NCBI RefSeq assembly: GCF_001857965.1
Contig: NZ_CP017774.1
Location: 2,728,001-2,792,000, forward strand
Direction of reading: 5' to 3'
Source: Flavobacterium commune
GTDB lineage: Bacteria; Bacteroidota; Bacteroidia; Flavobacteriales; Flavobacteriaceae
DNA length: 64,000 nt
Under the pieces are notes generated by a model, which saw nothing but the letters and a program-made list of their open reading frames with translations, did not search any database and was not told where the DNA came from. Shown here one piece after another: positions 52,149 through 62,216 of this stretch; the stretch's first letter is position 1; each line of letters begins with the position of its first letter. The translations under genes and the position numbers were made by a program.

Positions 52149-55100
52149 ATGACGATAAAAAAACATATCGTGGGCGTTTGGGCTGTTTTGCTTTTGGCAT
52201 TGAACAGTTATGCTCAGGAACGTGTAACTGTGACAGGGGTAGTACGAGATAATATGGGGGTGATTCCTTCGGCAACAGTTATTGTAGTGAATCAAAACGC
52301 AAATACAGCTACTGATATAGACGGAAAGTTTTCGATAAAAGTAAGCGATCCTAAAACCGCTGTTTTATTGATTAAATTCATAGGAATGAATGATGTAACA
52401 GTGCCTCTTAAAGGGCGTACATCAGGAATTGATGTCCAGATGAAAGAATCTACCAGTGAGTTAAATGAAGTAGTTGTGATAGGTTATGGTACACAAAAAC
52501 GTGGAAATTTAACCGGAGCTATTGCCAGTATAAAAGGTTCTGAATTAGCCAAAGTTCCGACCGCTTCGGTAGCCGAAGCCATGGTAGGAAGACTTCCGGG
52601 GGTTCAGGTTACTTCATCAGATGGGTCACCGGGTGCTGAGGTAATGATTAGGGTGCGTGGTGGTGGTTCTATTACAGAGGATAATTCACCTTTAATTTTA
52701 GTAGATGGTTTTGAGGTGGCAAATCTAAATGATATTCCACCTACAGATATCGAATCGGTCGAGGTGTTAAAAGATGCTGCATCAACGGCTATTTATGGAG
52801 CCCGTGGAGCTAATGGGGTAGTTTTAGTAACTACTAAAAAACCAAAAGCAGGTAAGGTTTCAATAAATATACATAGTTATGCTCAGATGAAAACACTGGC
52901 TAACCGTCTGGATGTAATGGATCCTTACGAATTTGTGATGATACAATATGAGTTTGAACGTCAGCGTAATTCAAATCCAACAGCTTTTTTCAATCGTTAT
53001 GGTCGTGCCAATGAATTGTATATCTATCAGGGAAACAAAGGAGTTGACTGGCAGGATGAAATTTTTGGAACTAACCCGGTGGCTAAATACATGGATTTTA
53101 GTATGAACGGCGGTAATGAGAATACAAAGTACAAATTTGCTTATATCAATCAGGATCAACCGGGAGTTTTGTTAGGAACAGGTTTAAAACAAAACAATTT
53201 AAACTTAATAATGAATACTAAATTGTCTGATAAATTTACTTTCGAATTTCAGACGCGTTTTTCTAATCAAACCATTAATGGTTCGGGAACTGATGGAGTT
53301 AATTTACTTGATGCCCTGCGTCAGGCACCTACTCTGGGGTTAGAAGATTATATGACTTTGCCGGAGGATGATACTTATTTTGATCCGGAGGATTATCAGG
53401 TAACTGTACGTTTTAATCCTATACAAGAGGCCGCAAAAAATTACCGCAAACGCAACACCAGAACATTTAATACGGTCGGAGCTTTAACCTGGCATATCAT
53501 TGATGGTTTAAGCCTGCGCAGTTCTTACGGTTATGAGTACAAATACAGCGAAGACGGTCGTTTCTGGGGAACTGACACCGGTACGGCTAATGCCAATAAC
53601 AATCAGCCGGTGGTATATTGGGGAATGACCCAAAGTCCGCGTTGGCAGTTGAACAATGTATTGAATTATTCATTTAAGTTAAAAGATGTTCATGATTTCC
53701 AATTGATGGCGGGGCAGGAAATGAAAGAGCAAAAAAGCGCCGGCAAGTTTTTTCGAACGCGTTATTTTCCGGAGGATATTTCAGGATCTAAAGCCTTGGA
53801 TAATTTAGCCTTGGGAACTCCTTTTGAAAATGGTTCTTCTGCCGGTTCGCCTAATAGAATTTCTTCTTTCTTCGGGCGTGTAAATTACGGTTTCGATGAT
53901 AAATACCTGGCTACTTTTACAGCACGTACCGATGGTTCTACAAAGTTTGGTCCCGGCAATCGTTGGGGAGTTTTCCCGGCAGCTGCTTTTGCCTGGAGAA
54001 TGTCAAACGAAGATTTTCTTAAGGATAGTAAAACGGTTTCTAACTTAAAAGTACGTTTGAGTTACGGTGTTTCCGGTAATGACAGAATTAGCGGGGATTT
54101 GTATGCTAAATATTATGGTGTTTCCCGAAACCGTTCAGTGGGATGGGGAGAGACTGATCATTACTATTATAATTTTTACAACACCAATTTTTTAAGTAAT
54201 CCTAATGTAAAATGGGAAACAACTTATACGCGAAATCTGGGGATTGATTTTGGTTTCTTTAAAGAGCGTATTACAGGAAATATTGATTTCTATAAAAATA
54301 CGGTGAAAGATTTATTAGTACCATCTGATATTCCGGGTGTGGCAGGTTTTAATAAAATTATGACCAATGTGGGACAAACCACTAATAAAGGATTGGAGTT
54401 TGCTATGAACGCCAGTGTGGTTCAGAGAAAAGACTGGCAATTGGATTTGTCATTCAACATCGGACATAACAAAAACAAAATTGACAACCTGGCCAGTGGC
54501 GAAAAAGAATGGATTTTGAGTTCCGGCTGGGCGGGAAACCAGTTGCTGAATGATGATGATTACCGTGCTTATGTAGGAGGTACAAAAGGTTTGATTTATG
54601 GTTTTGTTAATGATGGCTTCTATACTATGGATGATTTTGAATCTTTTGATTCGCAAACCAGAACCTGGAAATTAAAAGAAGGTGTAGTGAATTCCAAAAA
54701 TCTTTCAGGAGATCCTCGTCCGGGGAATGCAAAGTTCAAAAAACTGACTCCGATTGATTTAACCGATCCTAACACTTTTGTAATTGGAGATCAGGACAGA
54801 AAGGTAATTGGAGATACTAACCCTGACTTTTCAGGAGGTTTTGGAGTGAATACCGTATGGAAAAACTTTGATCTTACTGCTTTCTTCAATTTCATGGTTG
54901 GATTTGATGTTTACAATGCTAATAAAATCATGATGACTTCCTGGTATCAAAACAATCAAAACAATTTAGGAATGGAAGTTTCATTAGATAATCGTTGGAG
55001 AAACTATGATGATATGGGGAACGAAATCCGTTACCAACCAGAGTTGTTAGCCGAATTCAATAAAAACGCCACCATGTGGAATCCTACTTCAATAGGTCGT

Positions 55101-55370
55101 CCTATTGCAATGTCTTATGCTATTGAAAATGGTTCTTTCTTACGATTGAATACTCTAAGTATTGGATATACAATTCCTCAAAAAATTACCAGAAAAATTG
55201 GATTCAACAGAGTGCGTTTATATACAACAGGTACTAACTTATTTGTTTGGACTAATTATTCAGGATATGACCCTGAGGTTAATTTAGAAACAGGATTAAC
55301 ACCAAACATTGATTATAACGCTTATCCAAGATCAAGAAACTACACTTTTGGAGCGCAGTTTTCATTTTAA
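52149..55370 (+). CDS. SusC/RagA-type TonB-dependent outer-membrane receptor
   Basis: 1073 residues. Signal peptide ending NSYAQ (about 23), CarboxypepD-regulatory-like beta domain (24-105, VTVTGVVRDNMGVIPSATV), TonB-box region NEVVVIGYGTQKRGNLTGAI, plug domain with LILVDGFEV and VEVLKDAASTAIYGARGANGV, then the large barrel to the C-terminal strand YTFGAQFSF. It imports oligosaccharides through the outer membrane using TonB energy, as a complex with the following SusD-like protein. The substrate is inferred from the neighbouring enzymes. Confidence 0.96.
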   Translation: MTIKKHIVGVWAVLLLALNSYAQERVTVTGVVRDNMGVIPSATVIVVNQNANTATDIDGKFSIKVSDPKTAVLLIKFIGMNDVTVPLKGRTSGIDVQMKESTSELNEVVVIGYGTQKRGNLTGAIASIKGSELAKVPTASVAEAMVGRLPGVQVTSSDGSPGAEVMIRVRGGGSITEDNSPLILVDGFEVANLNDIPPTDIESVEVLKDAASTAIYGARGANGVVLVTTKKPKAGKVSINIHSYAQMKTLANRLDVMDPYEFVMIQYEFERQRNSNPTAFFNRYGRANELYIYQGNKGVDWQDEIFGTNPVAKYMDFSMNGGNENTKYKFAYINQDQPGVLLGTGLKQNNLNLIMNTKLSDKFTFEFQTRFSNQTINGSGTDGVNLLDALRQAPTLGLEDYMTLPEDDTYFDPEDYQVTVRFNPIQEAAKNYRKRNTRTFNTVGALTWHIIDGLSLRSSYGYEYKYSEDGRFWGTDTGTANANNNQPVVYWGMTQSPRWQLNNVLNYSFKLKDVHDFQLMAGQEMKEQKSAGKFFRTRYFPEDISGSKALDNLALGTPFENGSSAGSPNRISSFFGRVNYGFDDKYLATFTARTDGSTKFGPGNRWGVFPAAAFAWRMSNEDFLKDSKTVSNLKVRLSYGVSGNDRISGDLYAKYYGVSRNRSVGWGETDHYYYNFYNTNFLSNPNVKWETTYTRNLGIDFGFFKERITGNIDFYKNTVKDLLVPSDIPGVAGFNKIMTNVGQTTNKGLEFAMNASVVQRKDWQLDLSFNIGHNKNKIDNLASGEKEWILSSGWAGNQLLNDDDYRAYVGGTKGLIYGFVNDGFYTMDDFESFDSQTRTWKLKEGVVNSKNLSGDPRPGNAKFKKLTPIDLTDPNTFVIGDQDRKVIGDTNPDFSGGFGVNTVWKNFDLTAFFNFMVGFDVYNANKIMMTSWYQNNQNNLGMEVSLDNRWRNYDDMGNEIRYQPELLAEFNKNATMWNPTSIGRPIAMSYAIENGSFLRLNTLSIGYTIPQKITRKIGFNRVRLYTTGTNLFVWTNYSGYDPEVNLETGLTPNIDYNAYPRSRNYTFGAQFSF

Positions 55371-55389
55371 TCGAATAAAATTTACATAT

Positions 55390-57285
55390 ATGAATAAAAC
55401 GATATTATTAAGTCTGCTGTTAAGTTTCGTAATGGTTTTTACAGCCTGCGAAGACTATTTGGAAGTGGAGCCGGCAACAGGTTTTACTCAGGGAGATGTT
55501 TTCAAATCGGAGAAAGAGATACAATCTGCCGTAGCCGGTGTTTATACGCTTATGCTGAGTGAAGATGCCTATTCTAACCGTCTTGCTTTTGTTTTCAATA
55601 TGAATACTGATGTGGAAATGACGGGAGTTTCGACTAATACGGTCAATGTTAACGGTTCGGATTTGGCCTGTTATGAGCCAAAACCTTATTGGACAACATT
55701 AAATTCAACCTGGAATTCGATGTATAAAATTATTAATCTCTCTAATGATGTTATCGAAGGAATCGAAAAATCGGATGTGTATAAGGCGGCCAGCAAAAAC
55801 ACTGCTTCCGATGTAACGCAATTGTATGGCGAAGTGAAAACACTTCGTGCCATGGTGTATCTGGATATGATTCGTATTTGGGGAGATGTGGTGTTTCGTA
55901 CGCAATCATCATCTGGAGGAGAAAATTTTGCTGTAGGAGTCACAGACAGAAACGAAATTCTGGAATTTTTAATTGACGATTTGAAGTCGGTAGAGCCTTT
56001 AATGCAATACGCCAATGAATTGGATTATGGTGTAGAACGTGCTTCAAAAAGTTTCAATCAGGGATTGATTGGTTTATTGGCATTGACCCGTGGAGGATGG
56101 ACTTTGCGTCCTGATACTAACAATCCTGCCAGCATTGGGCAGATGGTACGCGGAACAAACCATGAATTGTATTATGACATAGCGATTGAATATTTAGGAA
56201 AAGTAATTCAGGAGCAAAAACATGATTTGAAATTGAGCTATCGCGATTTTTGGATTAAACAAAACAATTGGGAAACGCCTGTTGATGATGATGTGCTTTT
56301 CTCTTTGCCTTTGTTGAAAAATTCTTCAGGTGAATATGCTTTTTATATTGGTGTGCCAATTACCGAAGGGAATCATCCTTTTGGAGGAGCTTCAGGAAAT
56401 CTTAGTTTATGCGGAACTTATTTGTATTCTTTTGATAAAGACGATTTACGTCGTGATATGACTTGCGCGCCTTTTTCTTATAATGAAAATTTGAATCAGG
56501 TTATTCGTCTGGATTTAGCTCGCTTGGCTGTAGCCAAATGGTCAAAATTGTATATGGATGATCCTCTGGGAAGCACCAGCGGAAAAGGAACCGGAGTAAA
56601 TTATTCCTGGATGCGATTTGCTGACGTATTGTTAATGTATGCCGAAGCGGTTAATGAGCGTTTTGGCCCTCGTAATGATGCTCGAGAATGCTTAAAACGT
56701 GTGCGTCGCAGAGCGTTTACTGAGACAAGCTGGTCAGAAAAAGTAGAAAATTATGTGGATTCTAAAACAACTTCAGAGGCGTTTTTTAAAGCCATTATGG
56801 ATGAGCGTGCCTGGGAATTTGGAGGAGAGAGTAAGCGTAAGTTTGATTTGGCACGTTGGAATAAATTTGGTGAGGTAATTTACAATCAATACCACACCTT
56901 GATTAACTGGGGACGTGTAGCTAATGGTGCCTTTGTTCCGGGAATTGACGAAGCACCGGGTAGTATTTATTGGAAAAATATTCCGGATCCAAATAATGCG
57001 TCCAGAACAATTTTAGATATTCAGGGTATTGACGAAATTCTGCAAGCCCGTCCGGCAGGTTATACCGAGCAGGTTTTTGCAACCAGTTGGTATTCACTAA
57101 ACAGTGAGACTGCAGCTTACGAACCTCGTAATGACATCAAATGGAGTTTCAGAGGATTCATCAATTTCAACAATGCTTCAAGTGTGTCGCCTAATGACCC
57201 TGTACGTTATTTATGTCCATATCCGTCAAAAGTAATTACAGATCACCGTGGAGCTATTCAAAATTATTATGGTTTTAATTATTAA
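55390..57285 (+). CDS. SusD-like outer-membrane glycan-binding lipoprotein
   Basis: 631 residues from the ATG at 55390 (MNKTILLSLLLSFVMVFTAC, Cys20), 19 bases after the susC stop; an earlier in-frame ATG inside susC would remove the lipoprotein signal from the N-terminus. SusD features: CEDYLEVEPATGF, TPR-like helices with TLRAMVYLDMIRIWGDVVF, and the C-terminal RNDAREC...ERAWEFGGESKRKFDLARW block. It forms the lid over the SusC barrel and binds oligosaccharides at the cell surface. Confidence 0.95.
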   Translation: MNKTILLSLLLSFVMVFTACEDYLEVEPATGFTQGDVFKSEKEIQSAVAGVYTLMLSEDAYSNRLAFVFNMNTDVEMTGVSTNTVNVNGSDLACYEPKPYWTTLNSTWNSMYKIINLSNDVIEGIEKSDVYKAASKNTASDVTQLYGEVKTLRAMVYLDMIRIWGDVVFRTQSSSGGENFAVGVTDRNEILEFLIDDLKSVEPLMQYANELDYGVERASKSFNQGLIGLLALTRGGWTLRPDTNNPASIGQMVRGTNHELYYDIAIEYLGKVIQEQKHDLKLSYRDFWIKQNNWETPVDDDVLFSLPLLKNSSGEYAFYIGVPITEGNHPFGGASGNLSLCGTYLYSFDKDDLRRDMTCAPFSYNENLNQVIRLDLARLAVAKWSKLYMDDPLGSTSGKGTGVNYSWMRFADVLLMYAEAVNERFGPRNDARECLKRVRRRAFTETSWSEKVENYVDSKTTSEAFFKAIMDERAWEFGGESKRKFDLARWNKFGEVIYNQYHTLINWGRVANGAFVPGIDEAPGSIYWKNIPDPNNASRTILDIQGIDEILQARPAGYTEQVFATSWYSLNSETAAYEPRNDIKWSFRGFINFNNASSVSPNDPVRYLCPYPSKVITDHRGAIQNYYGFNY

Positions 57286-57297
57286 ACTGAATAGATC

Positions 57298-58950
57298 ATG
57301 AAAAAAATTAAAAAGATTACAATTTGTATTTTATCATTCATAGGCTTTATAGTTTTAGGAGGAATGTTAAAATCCTGTCAGGCTGATAATTTGATTTACA
57401 GTGATGTAAAGGATTTATTTCAACCCAAATTTCTATTACCCGCCCCGTTGGTCGAAAGTAATTCGATTGCATTAGTGTGGTACAAAGTCAATGATGCCGA
57501 TTCATATACGGTAGAATTGCATACCGATAACTATTATAAAAGTTTATACAAAGAATATACAGTTACTGATACGCAGATTTTTATGGATGATATTCCATAC
57601 AAGACGCAGTTTTATATCAGGCTTAGAGCCAATCATGCTGATGCAGCACATAATTCACAATGGGCTTATACCAGTGCTTTGACCGAAGATCGTCCGGCTT
57701 TTGAGCCAATTTTACAAAGGGTGGAAAAGATCAATATTTCTGAAACATCGGTTAAGGTAAGTTGGACAATTGATGCTCAAAATCCGGTTGATAGTATTTC
57801 GGTGGTACCGGCATTGGCTAAGGAACTTCCTGCTATAGGTCGCTACCTGACAGCTGAAGAAATCAGTAGTGGAGAAGCTACAATTACAGGTTTAGAAAAA
57901 AACACCTTATACAATGTAAATGTCTATGACAATAATAAGACAAGACGTTATGATAAACCTTATAATCAGGTAACTTTCCGCTCGGCAGGACCGTCGGCTG
58001 AGACTATTTTGGTGGAAAAAGGAACTGACCTGGATGCCTTATTGCGAGCTAATAATTCCGATCCAACTATTCCTGAAGGGACTGAATATTTCCTTGAAGC
58101 AGGTTCTTTATTTAAAATTACTCCTTTTACCATATTAAAAGGCTTTAAACTTATCGGAGGAACTCAAGGTGAACGTCCTCAAATTGAAATGACCGGAAAC
58201 TGGAATATTGCCGAAGGATCTTTTCTGTCTGCTTTAGCTTTTGAAAACATTCGTTTTTACCAAACTATTGATGCCAGTTACTTCTTTAATAGTGGAACTT
58301 CATGGACAATAGGCGAAATTACATTCTACAACTGCGTATTCAATCATTTTAAACGCGGTTTTTGGAGACATCAGGGTAATGGGAAATACAAAGAGATTGG
58401 AAGTTTAGAAATGAGTTATTGTACACTTGATGAAGTTGGTGGACATTCAGGACCTTATGGAACTTTTGCTATTGCTTCAGGTGGAGCCGATAATATTAAA
58501 AGAGCTGTTTTCTCTAATTGTACTTTTATGAGAGATCATTATCAAACTACTAATTTGACATTGAACTTCAGACATTTATTTGATTATGGAACATCAACTT
58601 ATCCAATTCATTTGGAATATCAAAATATTACTATTTATGATTATGCTTATAACAGAGCACTGATCAATATTCCGGCTGCGGTAGGATCTACTTTGATTTT
58701 CAAAAATGTGTTGTTGGCTTCGGCTACCGGTAGAGTTGTTCAGGCTATTGCGGCTAATTCGACTACAACATTTGGCAACAATTACACCACTACCGACTTC
58801 TTACTTGGGGCATCGGCCATTCAGGGAACTGAATTAGGAATCAGTGCTCAGGATTTATTTGTGAATCCTGCTCAAGGAAATCTAATGATTAAAGATTCCA
58901 ATTCTCCAATTGTTACTAATAGAGTGGGAGATACCAGATGGCTTCCTTAA
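57298..58950 (+). CDS. DUF4957/DUF5123 beta-helix lipoprotein of the PUL
   Basis: 550 residues. Lipoprotein signal ending LGGMLKSC (Cys27), two fibronectin type III-like domains (about 45-235, ALVWYKVNDADSYTVEL, then SVKVSWTIDAQN), then a right-handed beta-helix with DUF4957/DUF5123 features (GFKLIGGTQGERPQIEM, then a terminal block with TRWLP). These proteins are known from pectin-type PULs and are thought to bind or possibly cleave pectin at the cell surface. Catalytic residues cannot be assigned. Twelve bases after the SusD gene. Confidence 0.85.
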   Translation: MKKIKKITICILSFIGFIVLGGMLKSCQADNLIYSDVKDLFQPKFLLPAPLVESNSIALVWYKVNDADSYTVELHTDNYYKSLYKEYTVTDTQIFMDDIPYKTQFYIRLRANHADAAHNSQWAYTSALTEDRPAFEPILQRVEKINISETSVKVSWTIDAQNPVDSISVVPALAKELPAIGRYLTAEEISSGEATITGLEKNTLYNVNVYDNNKTRRYDKPYNQVTFRSAGPSAETILVEKGTDLDALLRANNSDPTIPEGTEYFLEAGSLFKITPFTILKGFKLIGGTQGERPQIEMTGNWNIAEGSFLSALAFENIRFYQTIDASYFFNSGTSWTIGEITFYNCVFNHFKRGFWRHQGNGKYKEIGSLEMSYCTLDEVGGHSGPYGTFAIASGGADNIKRAVFSNCTFMRDHYQTTNLTLNFRHLFDYGTSTYPIHLEYQNITIYDYAYNRALINIPAAVGSTLIFKNVLLASATGRVVQAIAANSTTTFGNNYTTTDFLLGASAIQGTELGISAQDLFVNPAQGNLMIKDSNSPIVTNRVGDTRWLP

Positions 58951-58977
58951 AAAGAACTATTAATAATTTCTAAATAG

Positions 58978-59026
58978 AATAGGTTTAAAAAGGAGTATCC
59001 GCAATGGATACTTCTTTAGACCTATT
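58978..59026 (+). promoter_or_regulatory. intra-operon hairpin before the GH43 gene
   Basis: AATAGGT...ACCTATT outer arms and AGTATCC...GGATACT inner arms around GCAAT, with small internal mismatches. It lies 20 bases before the GH43 ATG. No T-run follows, so a processing or stability element fits better than a terminator. Confidence 0.55.
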
Positions 59027-59045
59027 TGACTGAAAACCATTTAAA

Positions 59046-60746
59046 ATGAGATTAAAACAATTATTACTGTCCATAAGTTTGACAGTTTTTACGCTAGGAG
59101 CAAATGCTCAGGTATGGAATGCCGATTTAGGAAATGGAAAGTACAAAAATCCAATTCTACATGTTGATTATTCAGATCCGGATGTATGCGCAGGCGAGGA
59201 TGGCTATTATATGACTGCTTCCAGTTTTAATAGTTCTCCTGGACTGCCTATTCTTCATTCAAAGGATTTGGTTAACTGGGAATTAATTGGGTATGCGTTG
59301 CAAAATCAGGTTCCTGTTGAGTACTATAGAACTGTTCGTCACGGCGATGGTGTTTGGGCTCCTTCCATTCGCTACCATAAAGGCGAATATTATATTTATT
59401 GGGGTGATCCTGATTTTGGAATTTATATTGTGAAAACCAAAAATCCTGCGGGGATTTGGGATGAACCGGTATTGGTAAAAGAGGCTAAAGGAATTATTGA
59501 TACCTGTCCGTTTTGGGATCAGGATGGAAAAGCCTATCTGTCTTATGCTTTTGCGGGTAGTCGTGCCAATGTAAAAACAGTTTTAATGTTATCTGAATTG
59601 GCTCCCGATGGTACTAAATTAATTGGTAATCCGGCGATGGTTTTTGACGGACATAATGGACATACTACCGTTGAAGGTTCTAAAATGTACAAACGTGATG
59701 GTTATTATTGGATTATGGCTCCAGCAGGAGGAGTAAAACCGGGATGGCAGTTGGCAATGCGTTCTAAGAATGTTTGGGGGCCTTATGAGTCCAGAGTGGT
59801 TTTGCATCAGGGTGATACCGAAATGAACGGACCACATCAGGGAGGTTATGTTGAAACTCCTAATGGTGACGGATGGTTTATACATTTTCAGGATCGTTGG
59901 GCTTATGGGCGTATTGTTAATTTACAACCTGTTATCTGGAAAGAAGGTTGGCCAATTATTGGGAAAGATACTAACAAAGATGGAATTGGAGAACCAATAA
60001 TGGAATGGACAAAACCCAATGTAGGGAAAAATTACCCTGCAACGCCATTAGTTTCTTCGGATGAATTTAATGGTCATCAATTTGGATTACAGTGGCAATG
60101 GCAAGCCAATCAAAATCCTAGTGAGCAGTGGGGATGGTTATCAGCCAATTTGGGATTCATGCGCCTAAATTGTATTCCACGTCCGGAAGAAATGAAAACC
60201 ATGTGGATGATGCCTAATCTTTTATTGCAAAAATTTCCTGCTGATAATTTTACAGCTACTGCCAAACTTACTTTTGAACATAATCCCGATGCAGGAGAAT
60301 GCAGTACTGGTTTGATCGTTTTTGGCGAAGACTATTCATACATCGCTATTGAGCAAGACAAAGAAGGTAAATTGAAATTAGTACAACGCACACTTAAAGA
60401 TGCTCGTACTTCTAAGGATTTGGAGACTGAAATCGCATCTATAGCTATTGATCAAAAAAACATCTATTTCCGAACTAAGGTGGAGATGGTGCAAAACATT
60501 GAACCTTTTGATGCAAAAGTTACTTTTTATTATAGTACTGATGGTAAGAGTTTTAAAGTATTTGGAAAAGCATTCACGCCACGTGCAGGTCGTTGGGTAG
60601 GAGCAAAAATCGGATTGTTTGCAACGGGTACTAAGGCTGTTAATGATAGCAGTTATGCTGATTACGATTGGTTTAGGGTAGAAAGTAATAATGATGTTAA
60701 GAAAATAGCATTGTCAACAAATTTGCAATTGCAAAACAATAAATAA
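59046..60746 (+). CDS. GH43 glycoside hydrolase with C-terminal beta-sandwich
   Basis: 566 residues, signal peptide ending ANAQ (about 22). A five-bladed propeller carries the three expected acids: Asp44 in DYSDPDV, Asp152 in GIIDTCPFWDQDG and Glu210 in HTTVEGSKMY. Residues about 345-550 form a concanavalin-like beta-sandwich (SDEFNGHQFGLQWQWQANQN, then VGAKIGLFATG) seen in the xylosidase/arabinofuranosidase subfamilies. It would remove arabinose or xylose side groups in the periplasm. Downstream of the DUF4957 gene in the same operon. Confidence 0.93.
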   Translation: MRLKQLLLSISLTVFTLGANAQVWNADLGNGKYKNPILHVDYSDPDVCAGEDGYYMTASSFNSSPGLPILHSKDLVNWELIGYALQNQVPVEYYRTVRHGDGVWAPSIRYHKGEYYIYWGDPDFGIYIVKTKNPAGIWDEPVLVKEAKGIIDTCPFWDQDGKAYLSYAFAGSRANVKTVLMLSELAPDGTKLIGNPAMVFDGHNGHTTVEGSKMYKRDGYYWIMAPAGGVKPGWQLAMRSKNVWGPYESRVVLHQGDTEMNGPHQGGYVETPNGDGWFIHFQDRWAYGRIVNLQPVIWKEGWPIIGKDTNKDGIGEPIMEWTKPNVGKNYPATPLVSSDEFNGHQFGLQWQWQANQNPSEQWGWLSANLGFMRLNCIPRPEEMKTMWMMPNLLLQKFPADNFTATAKLTFEHNPDAGECSTGLIVFGEDYSYIAIEQDKEGKLKLVQRTLKDARTSKDLETEIASIAIDQKNIYFRTKVEMVQNIEPFDAKVTFYYSTDGKSFKVFGKAFTPRAGRWVGAKIGLFATGTKAVNDSSYADYDWFRVESNNDVKKIALSTNLQLQNNK

Positions 60747-60767
60747 GTTGACCACTAAAAAATAAAC

Positions 60768-62000
60768 ATGGCTATGAAAAATAAAATCAAATATTACATT
60801 TTCTCTTTGTTGGTTTGCCATTGGGTCTCATTTGGACAATCAAAAGTTAAAAGTGATTTTGAAGGAGTTTCGCCGATTGAATGGTCTAAAAAAATGGCCG
60901 ATTCTGACCAAAAACGTACTCCGAATCCGGTATTTCTGGATGGGGTAAAATTTCCAAAATGGAATTACACCAACGGATTGGTTACGCTTGCGAATCAAAA
61001 ACTATATGATTATACCAAAGGGCAAAAATACTGGGATTACTCCCTTGCTTATGTTGAGCAACTGATTGATAAGGAAGGAAAAATATTGGGAGGTTATGAA
61101 CTGGAAAAGTATAGTCTGGATTTAATAAATTCTGGAAAGATACTTTTTGAAATTTATAAGAAAACAGACGATAAACGCTATAAAATAGCGATGGATGTAC
61201 TCCACAAACAGTTGGAAACCCATCCAAGAAATTCAGACGGCGGTTATTGGCATAAGAAATCTTATCCGTGGCAAATGTGGTTGGACGGTGTGTATATGGC
61301 TGATCCTTTTTCGGCAGAATATGGAGCGGTTTTCAATGCCCCAAAAGCAATTGATGATGCTATTTTACAGGCAGAATTGATTCAGAAACACACTTTTGAT
61401 TCAAAAACAGGATTGAATTTTCATGGTTATGATGAAAAGCGGGAACAGTTTTGGGCGAACAAACAAACCGGTCAATCTTCTCACGTATGGGGACGCGCTC
61501 AGGGCTGGTATTGCATGGCTTTGGTTGATATTTTAGATTTTGTTCCAAAAAATCATCCGAAACGCAAGGAGCTGATACAAATTGTTCAAAAAGTATTCAC
61601 GGCTGTTCTCAAAGCTCAGGAGAAAGATTCCGGAGTTTGGTGGCAGGTGATGGATTTACCGGGGCGTAAAGGCAATTATCTGGAATCAACCTGTTCAACG
61701 ATGTTTGTCTATTCGTTTGCCAAAGCATATCGCAATGGATATGTGAGTAAAGCTTATCTGAAATCAGCTAAAAAAGGTTTTAACGGAATTCTGAAACAAT
61801 TCATCAAAGAAAATCCCGATAATACTATTTCGATAACAAAATGTTGTGCTGTTGCAGGTTTAGGAGGAAAAAATCCTCAAGATCGTGACGGCTCATTCGA
61901 ATATTATATTTCAGAACCTATCAGGAACGATGATGCTAAAGCGGTTGGACCATTTATTATGGCAGGGATTGAATTACAACGGATTTTAGACAAAAAATAA
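60768..62000 (+). CDS. GH105 unsaturated galacturonyl/rhamnogalacturonyl hydrolase
   Basis: 410 residues (408 if the second ATG six bases on is used). Signal peptide up to about SFGQ. GH88/GH105 (alpha/alpha)6 barrel: catalytic Asp173 in WLDGVYMADPF, then WGRAQGWYCMALVDIL and a conserved end ISEPIRNDDAKAVGPFIMAGIE. The enzyme hydrolyses the delta-4,5-unsaturated uronic acid left by pectin lyases, so a polysaccharide lyase gene must act upstream, although none lies in this window. Same operon as GH43. Confidence 0.93.
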   Translation: MAMKNKIKYYIFSLLVCHWVSFGQSKVKSDFEGVSPIEWSKKMADSDQKRTPNPVFLDGVKFPKWNYTNGLVTLANQKLYDYTKGQKYWDYSLAYVEQLIDKEGKILGGYELEKYSLDLINSGKILFEIYKKTDDKRYKIAMDVLHKQLETHPRNSDGGYWHKKSYPWQMWLDGVYMADPFSAEYGAVFNAPKAIDDAILQAELIQKHTFDSKTGLNFHGYDEKREQFWANKQTGQSSHVWGRAQGWYCMALVDILDFVPKNHPKRKELIQIVQKVFTAVLKAQEKDSGVWWQVMDLPGRKGNYLESTCSTMFVYSFAKAYRNGYVSKAYLKSAKKGFNGILKQFIKENPDNTISITKCCAVAGLGGKNPQDRDGSFEYYISEPIRNDDAKAVGPFIMAGIELQRILDKK

Positions 62001-62008
62001 AAATGACT

Positions 62009-62066
62009 GTCCGCCTAGCGGACTAAATAAAAAAATAGGCCACAGACCTGTCTGCCGACAGGCAGG
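62009..62066. repeat. two GC-rich palindromes in the GH105-GH28 gap
   Basis: GTCCGC-CTA-GCGGAC (62009-62023) is a perfect hairpin, and CCTGTCTGCCGACAGGCAGG (62047-62066) is a second palindromic unit. Farther on (about 62118) a CACAATCTGTGATAATCC stretch resembles the element at 20262. These look like dispersed repeats. The first could also end transcription, although the T-run is weak. Confidence 0.55.
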
Positions 62067-62216
62067 TGACACTGATTGAACAGATAAAAACGGATTTTTC
62101 ATAGCTCTTTGGTAAATCACAATCTGTGATAATCCATTAAAATCAGTTTGATCTCTGTACCATTCTCAATAATTGGTATAAGAAACGGATAGTCATAAAA
62201 AGTAAAATAGAGATTA

